NCBI RefSeq assembly: GCF_000250655.1
Contig: NC_016935.1
Location: forward strand, 4,730,001-4,794,000
DNA: 64,000 bases
Source: Paenibacillus mucilaginosus 3016
Lineage (GTDB): Bacteria > Bacillota > Bacilli > Paenibacillales > NBRC-103111
Direction: 5' to 3'
Both the position numbers and the translations under genes were made by a program. Position 1 is the stretch's first letter, and every line of letters begins with the position of its first letter. Below, piece by piece: positions 16,364-26,658 of this stretch. Under the pieces are notes generated by a model. The model saw only the letters and a program-made list of their open reading frames with translations, had not been told where the DNA came from and searched no databases.

Positions 16364-16416
16364 GAGGCAGGCCAAACCGTGACGCAGCAGGTTCATCGGC
16401 TGCCCGTAAGCCCAAT

Positions 16417-16455
16417 AGCCCTCCCCTGCGCTCAGGCAGGAAGGAGGGCTTTTTC
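16417..16455 (+). terminator. Terminator of rarD
   Basis: AGCCCTCC pairs with GGAGGGCT, with an inner CCTG/CAGG helix, and five T residues follow. Confidence 0.85.
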
Positions 16456-16544
16456 ATTTCTATTCTTCCCAGTGTAAGCGCTACCAGTTATATCGGGAAT
16501 TCAGATCGGCTCTTGCCTTGAACGCCACGGTCCCCCGAATTCAC

Positions 16545-17939
16545 CTATCCATTCGATCCCAGGCCAGCGGCCAGCACCAGCTCCTGCAGCTGGTCCGGCG
16601 AAGGATCCGCCGTACCTGCGGTTCCGGCCGTTACAACCGGTGCGGCCGCCGCGGCCTGGACCAGCTGCTCCACCTCGGTGTCGGTCCAGACCGTGCCGTC
16701 GCCGAACTCGAACCGTTCTACCCGGTGCGCCGCACTCTCGAAGAATCGCTCGAAGGTCAGCACCTGCTCCACGGCGTTCCACTCACCGAGCGACATGATC
16801 AGATCGTCCCCGCTGCGGGTGACCGCTGTACCCGATGCCAGGAATTCCGAGAACAGCGTCACCGTATCCGTCTCGCCGGCAAGCCCTTCCTCCCGGATCG
16901 TGCTCCGGTCAAAGTCGGGACCGATCACATAGATATCGGACCCGGCGCCGCCGATCAGCAGGTTATCGAGGCTCTGTTCCTGATGAAATCCGCTGAGGTA
17001 CAGGGTATCGATCCCAGCACCGCCCAGGAGCGTGTTGCCCACCCCTCCGGAGACCAGCACATCGTTACCTGTGCCGCCATCCAGCAGCAGCTCCGTACTC
17101 GCCCCGCCGATGATGCCTGCGTCGAGCCAATCATTCCCGTCCTCCCCGTAGAACCTTGAACTGCTCACGACCCCATACATACGGTCGTCCCCTAGGCCGC
17201 CATACGCCGTATGCCCGGAACCGAGAAGATCAAAAAAATCATTCCCCGCCTCCCCGTCATACCGGTTTCCTTCACTGATGCCCTCGGAGTAGCCGTCATT
17301 CGCCCGGTCGATGAAGGAGTCCGCACCTTCACCTCCGTGATAGCTTCCTCCGGAAGTCAAGTAGAGCTGAATCGCATCATTGCCGATGCCCCCCTGCCAC
17401 AAGGTGCCGCTGCTGTAGAGCAGGTCGCCCTGATCGTCGCCTTCCCCGCCTTCCACGATCAGACCATCCTGGTAATACGCATTCACGCTGTCATTACCGT
17501 CCCCCAGGGTGATCCGGTTGTCATTCTGCAGTCCGCTGTCCAGCTGATACAAGGCAATGACGTCTCTGCTGGAGCCGCCTGCGATCAGTGAGCTCTGTCC
17601 ATAGAGCATGATAAGGTCCGATCCCTGCCCGCCGGCAATGACATTGCCGTTCCCATAGGCTTCCACCGTGTCATCGCCGCCACCGCCAAGGATGACGTCC
17701 TGATTCGCGCTCACCTCGAACCGGTCGCTGCCGTCTCCCCCATACGAGGCATTGGAGGAACCCGTCACCTGGAACAGATCATCCCCCAGGCCGCCGTCAA
17801 GGTAATTCCCGCTGCTGCCGGCAATCAGCGTATCCCTGCCGTCCAAGCCGAAGAGGAGGTCTCCCCCTTCCGCCGCTGCGGTCAGTACATCATCCCCGTT
17901 CGTGCCAATCACCGGCCTAAGCCGCTCCAGATCCGACAT
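16545..17939 (-). CDS. RTX-type calcium-binding repeat protein, copy 1
   Basis: A 464-residue protein built from about fifteen degenerate nonapeptide repeats (GGxGxDxUx, such as GGGGDDTVE, GGTGNDVLV, GGAGSDIYV), which bind calcium as a parallel beta roll. After the repeats comes a haemolysin-type C-terminal domain (GETDTVTLFSEF, then HRVERFEFGDGTVWTD) and a low-complexity Ala-rich tail. There is no signal peptide. The ATG at 17939 is chosen because the N-terminus then aligns with the paralogue at 43298-44668; an upstream GTG at 18005 would overlap the GH95 gene. It follows GH95 by 28 bases and is probably the last gene of that operon. Export route and function are unknown. Confidence 0.85.
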   Translation of the reverse strand: MSDLERLRPVIGTNGDDVLTAAAEGGDLLFGLDGRDTLIAGSSGNYLDGGLGDDLFQVTGSSNASYGGDGSDRFEVSANQDVILGGGGDDTVEAYGNGNVIAGGQGSDLIMLYGQSSLIAGGSSRDVIALYQLDSGLQNDNRITLGDGNDSVNAYYQDGLIVEGGEGDDQGDLLYSSGTLWQGGIGNDAIQLYLTSGGSYHGGEGADSFIDRANDGYSEGISEGNRYDGEAGNDFFDLLGSGHTAYGGLGDDRMYGVVSSSRFYGEDGNDWLDAGIIGGASTELLLDGGTGNDVLVSGGVGNTLLGGAGIDTLYLSGFHQEQSLDNLLIGGAGSDIYVIGPDFDRSTIREEGLAGETDTVTLFSEFLASGTAVTRSGDDLIMSLGEWNAVEQVLTFERFFESAAHRVERFEFGDGTVWTDTEVEQLVQAAAAAPVVTAGTAGTADPSPDQLQELVLAAGLGSNG

Positions 17940-17967
17940 GCGCTGCACACCAGCCTTCCACACCAGA

Positions 17968-20313
17968 TTAGGAACGATACTCCATTCCTGCATCCAGCTT
18001 ATCACAGCCCACAGGCGGCCGGGTTAAAGTTTTCTTGAGGAATAGCGCTTCAGCCAAAAAACATCGCCGGGACTGCTGTCCGCTCCCTGGAATGGCTGTC
18101 CCGGTATCGGCAAGTACCAGAGGGCATGCATAGCGGACCTCAAGCCGCTGCCCGGTTACCGACCGGATGACCGCTTCCGTCAGGCTCCCGTCCGACCAGA
18201 ACAGATCCACCTCGAAGCCGCCGCGTGCCCGGAGGCCGCTGATCCGGCCGGCAGGCCAGGCTTTCGGCAGCGCGGGCAGCAGGTGCAGAGTGCCGTCGTG
18301 GCTCTGGAGCAGCATCTCGGCGACTGCCGCCGCTGCGCCGAAGTTCCCGTCGATCTGGAACGGCGGATGGTTATCGAACAGATTGGGCAGCGTGGACTTC
18401 CGGAAGAGCTCCAGCATATGCCCATAAGCCTCTTCGCCGTCCCCCAGCCTGGCCCAGAAGTTGATGATCCAGGCCCGGCTCCAGCCCGTATGGCCTCCGC
18501 CGTTCGCGAGCCGCCGGACGAGGGTCTGCCGGGCCGCGGCGGCCCATTCGGGTGTCCGCGCGGGTGTGATCTGCGTCCCGGGATGAAGGGCGAAGAGATG
18601 GGAGATGTGCCGGTGGCCCGGGTCCTTCTCCTTGTAATCTTCGAGCCACTCCTGCAGATAGCCGCCTTCGGCCACCTGGGGCAGCGGAATACGCTGCAGC
18701 GCCAGCTCCAGCTCCGAGCGGAAGTCTTCATCCGTGCCGAGTTCCCGTGCAGCCTCGCGGCAGGCCTGGAACAGCTCGCGGGCGATCTGCGAATCCATGG
18801 CCGGGCCGGCACACAGCGTTCCGCTTTCCCCATTCGGCAGAATGTAGGTATTCTCCGGCGACACCGAAGGACAGGTGATCAGGTGACCGTCCTTTGCTTC
18901 GATCATGTAGTCGAGGAGGAATCTTGCGGCCCCTTTCATCACCGGATAGAACTCGGCCAGCCGTGCCGTGCCCCCGCCGAAGCGGTAATGCTCCCACAGG
19001 TGCAGGCAGAGCCAGGCTCCGCCAAGCGGCCAATGCGTGGCCGGCAGGTAGATGTCCTGGGGCGCGGTATCCCCCCAGAGATCCGTATTGTGGTGGGCGG
19101 TCCACCCGCGGCAGCCGTACATCACCTCGGCCGTGCGGCTGCCCCGCTCGCTCATCCGCTTAATAAGATCGAACAGCGGCTCGTGGCACTCGGAGAGATG
19201 GCACGATTCGGCAGGCCAATAATTCATCTGCGTATTGATATTGATCGTATACTTGCTGTCCCACGGCGGACGCATCTGTTCGTTCCAGATGCCCTGCAGG
19301 TTGGCCGGAAGCGACCCGGGCCGGCTGGAGCTGATGAGCAGGTATCGGCCGTATTGAAAATACAGCGGGATGAGGCCCGGGTCTTCCCCGCCCTTCTTCA
19401 CCAGCTCCAGCCGTTCATCCGTCGGCAGCACCGCCGCAGCGGCGGCCTCATCCGTTTGGAGCTCCAGCGACAGCTGAACCCGGTCGTACAAGCCGCGGTA
19501 ATCCTCGGTGTGACGCTCAAGCAGGGATGCGTATCCCCTTGCGGCCGCGGACGAGAGGGTGTTCAGGCAGTACGCTTCGGGATCCTCTTGCCGGAACGTG
19601 GTGGCGGCGGACAGATAGAGGGTGACCGCATCCGCTCCCTCCACGATCAGGTGCTCGCCGATGATCCGTACGCTCCCGCCTTCGGCATCCGCCCGGAGGG
19701 CCGCCCGGAAGTCCGATCCGCCCTTCCCGCCGCAGTTCCCGCGCATGACAAGCACGTTCGGTCCTGCGGCTTCGATCTCGTCCAAATACCGGCTCTTCCC
19801 CCGGTCCAGCCGGGCGGTCAAGCCGATGGCTCCCGGCCGGTCGGCGCGAAGGCGGAGAACCAGCGCTTGGTCCGGATGACTGATGAACGTCTCCCGAATG
19901 AACGCCGTATCACCGATCCGGTAATGAAGGCCCGCCACACTTTTCGACAGATCGAGCTCCCTCCTGTACTCCTCGGCTTCTCCCGGCGGATGGTCCATGG
20001 TGATCCACAGGTCGCCGAGCGGCATGTAATGACGCTGGCTCTCCGGTATGCCAGACAGCGCCATGGCCGCCAGCTTGTGGGCCTCCGCCAGACGGCCGGA
20101 GAGCAGCTTCTCCCGGATCTCGGGAAGATACCGGAGTGCATCCGGGTTATGGCGGTCCACCGGGCCGCCATACCATACGGTATCTTCATTAAGCTGAATC
20201 CGCTCCTTCCGCGGAAGGCCGAACACCATGGCCCCCAGTCTGCCGTTGCCGAGCGGCAGGGCTTCATTCCAATCCTTGGCAGGTTGTCTGAACCAAAGCG
20301 TATGCTGTTCCAT
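17968..20313 (-). CDS. Glycoside hydrolase family 95 (alpha-L-fucosidase/alpha-L-galactosidase)
   Basis: A 781-residue inverting glycosidase without a signal peptide, so it probably acts on imported oligosaccharides. GH95 blocks present are [18 protein letters not shown] near the start, [18 protein letters not shown], the catalytic-domain [41 protein letters not shown] and [15 protein letters not shown]95 enzymes remove alpha-1,2-L-fucose or alpha-L-galactose, for example from xyloglucan or pectic side chains. AGGAGG precedes the ATG and the gene starts ten bases after the AraC regulator. The last about 25 residues look unlike the family. Confidence 0.93.
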   Translation of the reverse strand: MEQHTLWFRQPAKDWNEALPLGNGRLGAMVFGLPRKERIQLNEDTVWYGGPVDRHNPDALRYLPEIREKLLSGRLAEAHKLAAMALSGIPESQRHYMPLGDLWITMDHPPGEAEEYRRELDLSKSVAGLHYRIGDTAFIRETFISHPDQALVLRLRADRPGAIGLTARLDRGKSRYLDEIEAAGPNVLVMRGNCGGKGGSDFRAALRADAEGGSVRIIGEHLIVEGADAVTLYLSAATTFRQEDPEAYCLNTLSSAAARGYASLLERHTEDYRGLYDRVQLSLELQTDEAAAAAVLPTDERLELVKKGGEDPGLIPLYFQYGRYLLISSSRPGSLPANLQGIWNEQMRPPWDSKYTININTQMNYWPAESCHLSECHEPLFDLIKRMSERGSRTAEVMYGCRGWTAHHNTDLWGDTAPQDIYLPATHWPLGGAWLCLHLWEHYRFGGGTARLAEFYPVMKGAARFLLDYMIEAKDGHLITCPSVSPENTYILPNGESGTLCAGPAMDSQIARELFQACREAARELGTDEDFRSELELALQRIPLPQVAEGGYLQEWLEDYKEKDPGHRHISHLFALHPGTQITPARTPEWAAAARQTLVRRLANGGGHTGWSRAWIINFWARLGDGEEAYGHMLELFRKSTLPNLFDNHPPFQIDGNFGAAAAVAEMLLQSHDGTLHLLPALPKAWPAGRISGLRARGGFEVDLFWSDGSLTEAVIRSVTGQRLEVRYACPLVLADTGTAIPGSGQQSRRCFLAEALFLKKTLTRPPVGCDKLDAGMEYRS

Positions 20314-20323
20314 ACGGTGCCTC

Positions 20324-22570
20324 CTATATCTTCATTTGCAAGCGGTACTCACCAGGGGTTACACCCGTGAGCTGCTTGAATCTGCGGATGAAGCTCGATA
20401 CATTATGATAACCGACCTGCTCGGCGATGGTTTTCAGAGGCAGGTCCTGACTGACCAGCAGCTCCTTCACCTTCTCCATCCGGAGGCGGGTCGTATAGTC
20501 CAGCAGGGTCTCGCCCGTCTGGTCCTTGAAATATTGGCTGAGGTTGGGAACCGCCATCCCGAAGTGCCTGGCCATGCCCTGTACCGAGAAGTCGCAGGAC
20601 CGGTAATGCTCCCCGATGTACTCCAGCATAAGATCCAGGGTCCGCAGCGGCGCCTCCACCCCCTGCGCACTCCGGAAGGCGCCGCAGAGATCACTGCATA
20701 CCGAACGGATCAGCCCTTCAAAATCGTCCAGCGTATCCAGCCGTTCCAGGGCGAACACATCCGGAAAGACGGACGAGCTCTGCTCCTGCAGTCCGAGTTC
20801 GTCCCACGCCCTGTTCACCGTACGGATGATCTCCAGGCAGAGGCTGCGGACAACGAGCAGCGGCGGCTGGCTGCCCCTCACATATTTGAGCATGGCGGAC
20901 AAAGAGGCCTCCACCTTCGCCGACTGCCCCGCCCGGATCGATTGGTCCAGGTGCTCCAGTTCGGCGCTTGGATAAGGGGTGACCGACAGGTCCGTCGGGA
21001 TGACCCCGAAATCGATGATCCGGTTCAGCCCTTGGATGAAGCGGTATTCGATAGCCGTGTTGGCTTCCAGGTAAGATCTCGGCAGTCCGGTAAGCCCGCA
21101 CTCCTGCCCGAGACCGATCGTGGCGGACCCGCTCCAGACAGCATGAGAGCTCTCCCGGAACGCCAGGACGGCCTGCCGGACCTCCTCGTCGCCGAGGCCG
21201 TCGGTCATCAGGATCAGGATGTATTTTCCGGTCTCCATGTGCTCGGCTGCATAACCTGGAAGATGAGATTGCAGCAGCGCTTCCAGGGTCTCGACTCCGA
21301 TCTCCCGGTCGTTATCTCCTCCAGCCGAAGCCAGATGGAGTATCGCAGCCCGGAACCGTGATCCTGGGACCGGCAGTCCGATCTCGTCCGCATGCAGCCG
21401 AAGCTCTTCCTCCGATCCAAATTCCCCTTTGACCAGCGAGAAGATCAGCTGCTTCTTGGCCGCCGCCGCATGGCTTTTGACCCGCTCGTCCAGCAGCCGG
21501 TTGCGGGTGGCCAGAGAGGTAATCGCATAACGGACCGTCTCCAGCTCGTTCAGCGCCGGCCCCTCGGGCGTCAGGATATGCTCGGTCTCCCGCTGAAGCT
21601 GGCGGATCGGCCGGTAATTCCAGCGCATGCCGAGGAAGACGAACAGCGCTCCGAGGACAAGCACGGCGGCCCCTCCGTACAGGAACAGGGTTTGGGCCTG
21701 AGCCAGCCTGCCCATCACCAGCCTGACGGGTATAAGGGTGACGTAAGTCCATCCGCTCTGCTTGGAGCGGATGGAGAAGACATAGTGCTCCTCCCCTCCC
21801 ACGGTAACCTTCCGGGAGCCGGGAGCCACCGCTGAAGCGGTGATGCTGCTGACTTTCTCCGCCTCTGTTTCGCTGATCGTTCCCACGCCGGCGATCGGCC
21901 GGTTCTCCGGATCGAGAATCCAGGTCGAGCCGCCTGTGGGGATCAGATTGGAGAGAAGCTGCCGGATCGCGGTTTCCTTCATCAGATAGACGACTGACGC
22001 ATAGGGCTGATTCCGGTAGGGCAGGACCGGAACAATGACCCGCATATACCGCTCCCCCCCGATCCGATCGCTCGCCGGCGGCTTGATCACTCGCTCGGAC
22101 AGGGAGTTCAGATCCCTCGACAGCTCCTCCTCCCTCCAATCGTCGAACTGATAGATCTGGTCGGCCAGCATGGGGAGCGCATAGATGCTGCTGCTCGTAT
22201 ACACGGATGCCTCTCCCCGGTAGTACAGCCAGATTTCATGAAGGAAGGGGTTCATTTTCTGGATGCGTTTGAGCTCATTCACGATCCCCCAGGCCTTATA
22301 CCCATGGTCGCCGGAAACCCGGAACAGGGAGAGACGGTTGTCTTCCAGCATCATCTGGTAGGTCGTGTCCTCCAGCCGCTTCAGCTGCTCGTCCATCGCG
22401 TAGCGGACTTTATCCAGGGTGTTGAGATTCCCCTGCACCGTCTCCTCCTCCAGCTTGTTCACGAAGGCATGGTAGACGACGAAGGTCAATCCGGACACCG
22501 GCAGCAGCAGGATCAGAAGATACGACAGCAGGAAGGTAGTAAAGATGCGGTAAGCACGGGTCTTCCCCAT
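20324..22570 (-). CDS. Membrane sensor-regulator, AraC family (YesS/Cache type)
   Basis: A 748-residue one-component regulator. Membrane segments at about 10-32 and 285-308 flank an extracytoplasmic sensor of Cache type, and a cytoplasmic part ends in a double helix-turn-helix of the AraC family ([21 protein letters not shown], in part [13 protein letters not shown], then [19 protein letters not shown] and GVTPGEYR). Such genes commonly sit with Lpl-type sugar importers in Paenibacillus and control polysaccharide-utilisation operons. It lies between the binding protein and GH95 in the same transcription unit and is expected to control it. Confidence 0.92.
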   Translation of the reverse strand: MGKTRAYRIFTTFLLSYLLILLLPVSGLTFVVYHAFVNKLEEETVQGNLNTLDKVRYAMDEQLKRLEDTTYQMMLEDNRLSLFRVSGDHGYKAWGIVNELKRIQKMNPFLHEIWLYYRGEASVYTSSSIYALPMLADQIYQFDDWREEELSRDLNSLSERVIKPPASDRIGGERYMRVIVPVLPYRNQPYASVVYLMKETAIRQLLSNLIPTGGSTWILDPENRPIAGVGTISETEAEKVSSITASAVAPGSRKVTVGGEEHYVFSIRSKQSGWTYVTLIPVRLVMGRLAQAQTLFLYGGAAVLVLGALFVFLGMRWNYRPIRQLQRETEHILTPEGPALNELETVRYAITSLATRNRLLDERVKSHAAAAKKQLIFSLVKGEFGSEEELRLHADEIGLPVPGSRFRAAILHLASAGGDNDREIGVETLEALLQSHLPGYAAEHMETGKYILILMTDGLGDEEVRQAVLAFRESSHAVWSGSATIGLGQECGLTGLPRSYLEANTAIEYRFIQGLNRIIDFGVIPTDLSVTPYPSAELEHLDQSIRAGQSAKVEASLSAMLKYVRGSQPPLLVVRSLCLEIIRTVNRAWDELGLQEQSSSVFPDVFALERLDTLDDFEGLIRSVCSDLCGAFRSAQGVEAPLRTLDLMLEYIGEHYRSCDFSVQGMARHFGMAVPNLSQYFKDQTGETLLDYTTRLRMEKVKELLVSQDLPLKTIAEQVGYHNVSSFIRRFKQLTGVTPGEYRLQMKI

Positions 22571-22667
22571 ACGGTCTCTCCTTTCTGTTCAAGGGCTTCA
22601 CGCTTGGAGCGCGGCGGCTTAGTCCAGGTCAGGCAGGAGGCCCTGCCTTCACCCGCCATTCCAATCC

Positions 22668-24251
22668 TTATCTCTTCTGGTAGCGGTCGTAGGCCGCCTG
22701 CTGAATCCGGATCGCTTCTTCGATCCCCATCTTCTTCAGGGTCGCCGTGAACTGGTCATAATTGGCCAAGGGCTCGGAGCCCATAATGAATTTGATCCAC
22801 ATCTCTTTGACATACGTATTGACTTCGCTCATGATACTGCCGAGCTTCTGGCTCTCTTCCCCGCTGAAGGACAGCGGCGGGATCAAAAGCGATCGGTCGG
22901 CCTGGAACCAGGTCTCGTTCGCTTCGGCCGCTTCCGGATAGCGGAGCTCGAAGGCCGCCCAGGCGTGGAAGTCCATCACCTTCACCATGCCGGAAGTAGG
23001 CAGGGCGTATTTCTTCACCGCTTCCGTCGGTTCGAAGCCTTCCGGATTCTTGAAGACCTCGTCCGTGTAGACCTTCTTCCCGTTCTCGACTTTGTAGCTT
23101 TTGCCTTCGATTCCCCAATTCTGCAGGTCGCTGCCTTCCGGCCCGATCATGTAGTCAAGCAGCTTCACCGCCGCTGCGGGATCTTTGGCCTGCGAGCTGA
23201 CGAACGCGCCGTCGAGCGGAACGTTCTGGACCATCTGCACGTGGCTGCTGTAGGACTTGCCCGCCGGACCGACCGCCGGAGGAAGGCCGATCAATTTGAA
23301 GTCGGGGATGCTCCCTTTCATCTGGTCCTTGTAGGAATTGATTCCGGAGATGACGCCGCCGTAGGCGCCGACCGTGTTTTTGACGAATTTGGCATCGAAC
23401 GCCTTGCGGTCCGTTGCAGCGAACTCCGAATCGATCAAGCCTTCTTTGAACCACTTGTTCATGGTGGTGAGGTAATCCTTGTAGCCGGGCTCCAGCGGTC
23501 CGAAGGTCACCTTCCCCGTCGCGGGGCTGAGATGGAACTTATCGGCCAGCAGCCCCCACCCGGTGGCAAAGGAGCCGATGCTGCCCAGTCCGTCTCCCCG
23601 GTCGCCGAGCGGAATCTCGTCGTTCTGGCCGTTGCCGTTCGGATCCTTCTCCTTGAATGCCTTCAGCACGGTATACCATTCGTCAATCGTCTTCGGCGGC
23701 TTCAGTCCGACCTTGTTCAGCCAGTCTTCTCGGACCATCTGACCGGAGTACGCAATCCGGTGCAGGTCGATATCGATCTGCGGGAACTTCGCGATGGTGC
23801 CGTCATCGAGTGCAACCTGCTTGCGGATCTCGGGGTGCTCGTTCAGGATTTTTTTATAGTTCGGGGCATGCTGTTCGATGAGATCGTTGAGCTTGATGGC
23901 CACTCCATCCTCCACCAGCTTGGCGAACCCCCCGGGGTAGCTGCTCGGGGCATACACAATGTCGGGATACGTGCCCGAAGCGAGCATAATATTGAACTGG
24001 GAGCCGTCACCGGGCTGCTGGAACGTAATCTTCGTGCCCGTCCGCTTTTGAATTTCTTTGTAGGCTTCCACTTCTTCGAATCCCTTGACCGTCTTGGCCG
24101 TGAGGTTGGTGTTCATGAAGAAGGTAAGCTCCGCAGGCTTGCCGTCTTCTCCTTCCGCAGCCGGCACCTCGTCCGCGTTCGAGCAGGCGGTGATGGTTCC
24201 AAGTCCAAGCGCAAGGGTGAGCATCCACGGTGTGATGGGTTTACGGTTCAT
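22668..24251 (-). CDS. Extracellular sugar-binding lipoprotein (LipO-like)
   Basis: A 527-residue solute-binding lipoprotein of family 1 ABC importers. The lipobox TITACS gives Cys23. The protein continues with the LTFFMNTNLTAKTV start and an EWYTVLKAFKEKDPNGNGQNDEIP-type segment (NGNGQNDEIPL is the diagnostic calcium-loop-like block of this group). AGGAGGG precedes the ATG. It follows the lplC-like permease by 52 bases. No ATPase gene is nearby; these importers usually share an MsmX-type ATPase. Confidence 0.92.
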   Translation of the reverse strand: MNRKPITPWMLTLALGLGTITACSNADEVPAAEGEDGKPAELTFFMNTNLTAKTVKGFEEVEAYKEIQKRTGTKITFQQPGDGSQFNIMLASGTYPDIVYAPSSYPGGFAKLVEDGVAIKLNDLIEQHAPNYKKILNEHPEIRKQVALDDGTIAKFPQIDIDLHRIAYSGQMVREDWLNKVGLKPPKTIDEWYTVLKAFKEKDPNGNGQNDEIPLGDRGDGLGSIGSFATGWGLLADKFHLSPATGKVTFGPLEPGYKDYLTTMNKWFKEGLIDSEFAATDRKAFDAKFVKNTVGAYGGVISGINSYKDQMKGSIPDFKLIGLPPAVGPAGKSYSSHVQMVQNVPLDGAFVSSQAKDPAAAVKLLDYMIGPEGSDLQNWGIEGKSYKVENGKKVYTDEVFKNPEGFEPTEAVKKYALPTSGMVKVMDFHAWAAFELRYPEAAEANETWFQADRSLLIPPLSFSGEESQKLGSIMSEVNTYVKEMWIKFIMGSEPLANYDQFTATLKKMGIEEAIRIQQAAYDRYQKR

Positions 24252-24303
24252 GTTTGATTGACCCTCCTGTCATTTCGGTCTCCTGATTTACCGGCTGATC
24301 CGC

Positions 24304-25179
24304 CTAGCCCTTCAGCGCTCCGATCATGACCCCCTTGGTGAAGTGCCGCTGAATGAGGGGGTATACGATCAGGATCGGGACGGTGGCCACGATGATGGTG
24401 GCGTACTTGACCACCTCGCCGAGGAACGGATCACTGGCTGTGGACAAATTGGTCGTCTCCGTCGTGCTGTTCTGGATCAGGATTTCCCGAAGGACGAGCT
24501 GCAGCGGGAAGAGGTCTCTGTCTCTCAAGTAAATGAGAGCGCTGGCCCAGGCGTTCCAATGGGCCACCCCATAGAACAGCACCATGACGGCCAGCAGCGG
24601 TACGGATAACGGCAGGATCACCTTGGCGAACACCGTCCAGTCCGAAGCTCCGTCCATCTTCGCGGCTTCCTCCAGCTCATAGGGAATCGACTGGAACGAG
24701 GTGCGCATGATGATCAGATTCCAGGTGGCGATCAGCCCGGGGACGATGAGCGACCATCTTGTATCCAGCAGCCCCAGATTCTTGATCAGCATATACTCGG
24801 GGATCAGTCCGCCGCTGAAGAACATCGTGAAGACGATCATCATCATCATGTATTTCTTCCAATACAAGTCCCGGCGGGAGAGTACGAAGGCGAACAGCGC
24901 CGTGAAAAAAACATTGAGCACCGTGCCGGCCGTCACATAGAACAGCGTATTTTTGTAACCGACCGCGATCATCGGGTTTTTGAGCACCAGCTTGTAGCCT
25001 TCAAGATAGAACCCGGCCGGCTTCCACAAAATGCCGGTATGCTTCACGAGCTCCGACGGGGTGCTGAGGGAAGCGAAGAGCACATACAGGAACGGATACA
25101 GGGTGACGATCATCAAGCCGCTGAGAAGGATATAATTGCAGGTATCGAACAGTTTATCGCCTATGCTTCTATGGGTCAT
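24304..25179 (-). CDS. Sugar ABC transporter permease, LplC type
   Basis: A 291-residue MalG-family permease with six membrane segments and the loop motif EEAAKMDGASDWTVFAKVILP. The ATG at 25179 is used because GGAGGAG lies eight bases upstream; an upstream GTG at 25200 overlaps the preceding stop codon. It starts 14 bases after the partner permease and ends with the conserved QRHFTKGVMIGALKG of this subfamily. Confidence 0.94.
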   Translation of the reverse strand: MTHRSIGDKLFDTCNYILLSGLMIVTLYPFLYVLFASLSTPSELVKHTGILWKPAGFYLEGYKLVLKNPMIAVGYKNTLFYVTAGTVLNVFFTALFAFVLSRRDLYWKKYMMMMIVFTMFFSGGLIPEYMLIKNLGLLDTRWSLIVPGLIATWNLIIMRTSFQSIPYELEEAAKMDGASDWTVFAKVILPLSVPLLAVMVLFYGVAHWNAWASALIYLRDRDLFPLQLVLREILIQNSTTETTNLSTASDPFLGEVVKYATIIVATVPILIVYPLIQRHFTKGVMIGALKG

Positions 25180-25193
25180 CCGATGGTCTCCTC

Positions 25194-26162
25194 CTACCAC
25201 AGGCTCGTCTCATTGACCTTCCGGGAGATCCGGTTCGCAATCAATAAGAGCGCAAAGTTCACCAGGGAATTGAACAGACCGACTGCGGTGCTGTAGCTGT
25301 AATTGGCCTCGAGAATCCCCCGGCGGTACACGAAGCTTGAGATGACATCCGCCGTCTCGTAGGTTTGCGAGTTGTAGAGCAGAATGATCTTCTCGAAGCC
25401 TACGTTCATCATGCCCCCGATCTGCAGGATGAGCAGGATCACAATTGTCGGCATGATTCCCGGCAGGGTCACATGCAGCATCTGCTTCCAGCGGTTCGCC
25501 CCATCCACCGTAGCCGCATCATACAGCTGCGTATCGATCGAGGTAAGAGCGGCCAGGTAGATGATCGACCCCCAGCCGATCCCCTGCCATATGCCGGAGC
25601 CGATGTAGAGCGACCGGAACAGATCCGGGTTCAGCAGCAGGTTCTGCCGCTCGACGCCGAACCAGGCCAGGATGGTGCTGAGCAGCCCCGCTTTCTGCGA
25701 GAAGTCGATGAGCATGCCGCAGATCACGACGAGCGAGACGAAGTGAGGCAGGTATGTTATCGTCTGCACCATCCGCTTGAAGGAGGAGCGCCGTACTTCA
25801 TTGAGCAGCAGGGCCAGGATGATCGGCGCGGGAAACGCAAAGATCAGTTCGTATACATTGATCAGCAGCGTATTCCGAAGGATCCGCCAAAAATAATGAC
25901 TGCCGAAGAAATCCTGGAAGTGCTTGAAGCCCACCCAGGGACTTTCGAGTATGCCCTTGGAGGGCACGTAATTCTTGAACGCAATCAGCGCCCCGTACAT
26001 CGGCACATATTTGAAGATGAGATAGTAAGCGATACCAATAAGGGATAAGGCATAAATATATTTGTTCTTGGCAAAATCTTTGCGGAGCATCCGCCCGTAT
26101 TCCCCGGCACGCGAGGGCCGATAGGCGGTTCCCGGTTTCGGGTATGAAGCTGTGTCAGCCAC
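25194..26162 (-). CDS. Sugar ABC transporter permease, LplB type
   Basis: A 322-residue MalF-family permease with six membrane segments and the loop motif DAATVDGANRWKQMLHVTLP. The KYVPMYGALIAFKNY and GWGSIIYLAALTSID blocks are typical of LplB proteins. It begins with GTG behind GGAGGAAG. It is the first gene of the operon that continues through the partner permease, binding protein, regulator, GH95 and RTX genes. A cre-like site and a long inverted repeat lie immediately upstream. Confidence 0.94.
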   Translation of the reverse strand: MADTASYPKPGTAYRPSRAGEYGRMLRKDFAKNKYIYALSLIGIAYYLIFKYVPMYGALIAFKNYVPSKGILESPWVGFKHFQDFFGSHYFWRILRNTLLINVYELIFAFPAPIILALLLNEVRRSSFKRMVQTITYLPHFVSLVVICGMLIDFSQKAGLLSTILAWFGVERQNLLLNPDLFRSLYIGSGIWQGIGWGSIIYLAALTSIDTQLYDAATVDGANRWKQMLHVTLPGIMPTIVILLILQIGGMMNVGFEKIILLYNSQTYETADVISSFVYRRGILEANYSYSTAVGLFNSLVNFALLLIANRISRKVNETSLW

Positions 26163-26173
26163 TATACTTCCTC

Positions 26174-26233
26174 CTCTCTATTTTGACTAAGCCGGCTTGC
26201 CCTTAACTTAACAAAATAGAGAGCGTTTTCACA
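26174..26233 (-). promoter_or_regulatory. Leader inverted repeat and cre-like site of the lplB operon
   Basis: CTCTCTATTTTG (26174-26185) is the perfect complement of CAAAATAGAGAG (26212-26223), and the near arm abuts the GGAGGAAG ribosome site of lplB. A cre-like sequence, TGTGAAAACGCTCTCT on the minus strand (26218-26233), overlaps the far arm. This fits catabolite repression by CcpA plus a leader hairpin or a regulator operator. Confidence 0.6.
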
Positions 26234-26495
26234 ATAACCAATAATTATGTGCCGGAATTATACCGGCAGCCCCGAAGTCCGCACTGCTCCGGCATTTCTT
26301 AGAAGGATTCCGAGATCGGCGGACCGCTGGCTGCCGGATCTCCTCCGCACCGGATCGGTCCGAACCGGCTCATGCTCACAGGCAGGCTTCCTTCTGGTGC
26401 CGCCCGTTATGTAGTGCATGGACAGCGGCGGCGAGCACTCTGGTTTAACGTTAACATTCGGCTGCATCATCGTCAATCCATAGCTCTGCATAGGG
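26234..26495. other. Intergenic region between two polysaccharide operons
   Basis: No gene is seen. It contains the probable promoter of the lplB operon and a ten-base palindrome, TTAACGTTAA, at 26445-26454. Confidence 0.5.
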
Positions 26496-26543
26496 AAAAA
26501 GCGGCCCCCTGCACTGCGGAAGTACGCAGGCAAAGGGCCGCTG
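26496..26543 (-). terminator. Terminator of the pectinesterase operon
   Basis: On the minus strand AGCGGCCC pairs with GGGCCGCT around an inner CCTGC/GCAGG helix, followed by five T residues. Confidence 0.8.
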
Positions 26544-26658
26544 CTTGGCGGCATGCCGGACACTCTGGTGCGGCTGCTTAGGATTCGGAACAGGCTGCCG
26601 GAGATCTTGGCAGCGGCATGCCGGGCGGTCAGCCGCAGCCGTCAGCAGTCAGACCGGC

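Noticed and set aside
16473..16486. cre-like TGTAAGCGCTACCA
   Set aside because: It fits the consensus but sits downstream of both convergent genes (rarD and RTX), with no gene start nearby.
26258..26563. 101-codon minus-strand open frame
   Set aside because: It covers the terminator of the pectinesterase operon, lacks a ribosome site and has no recognisable motif.
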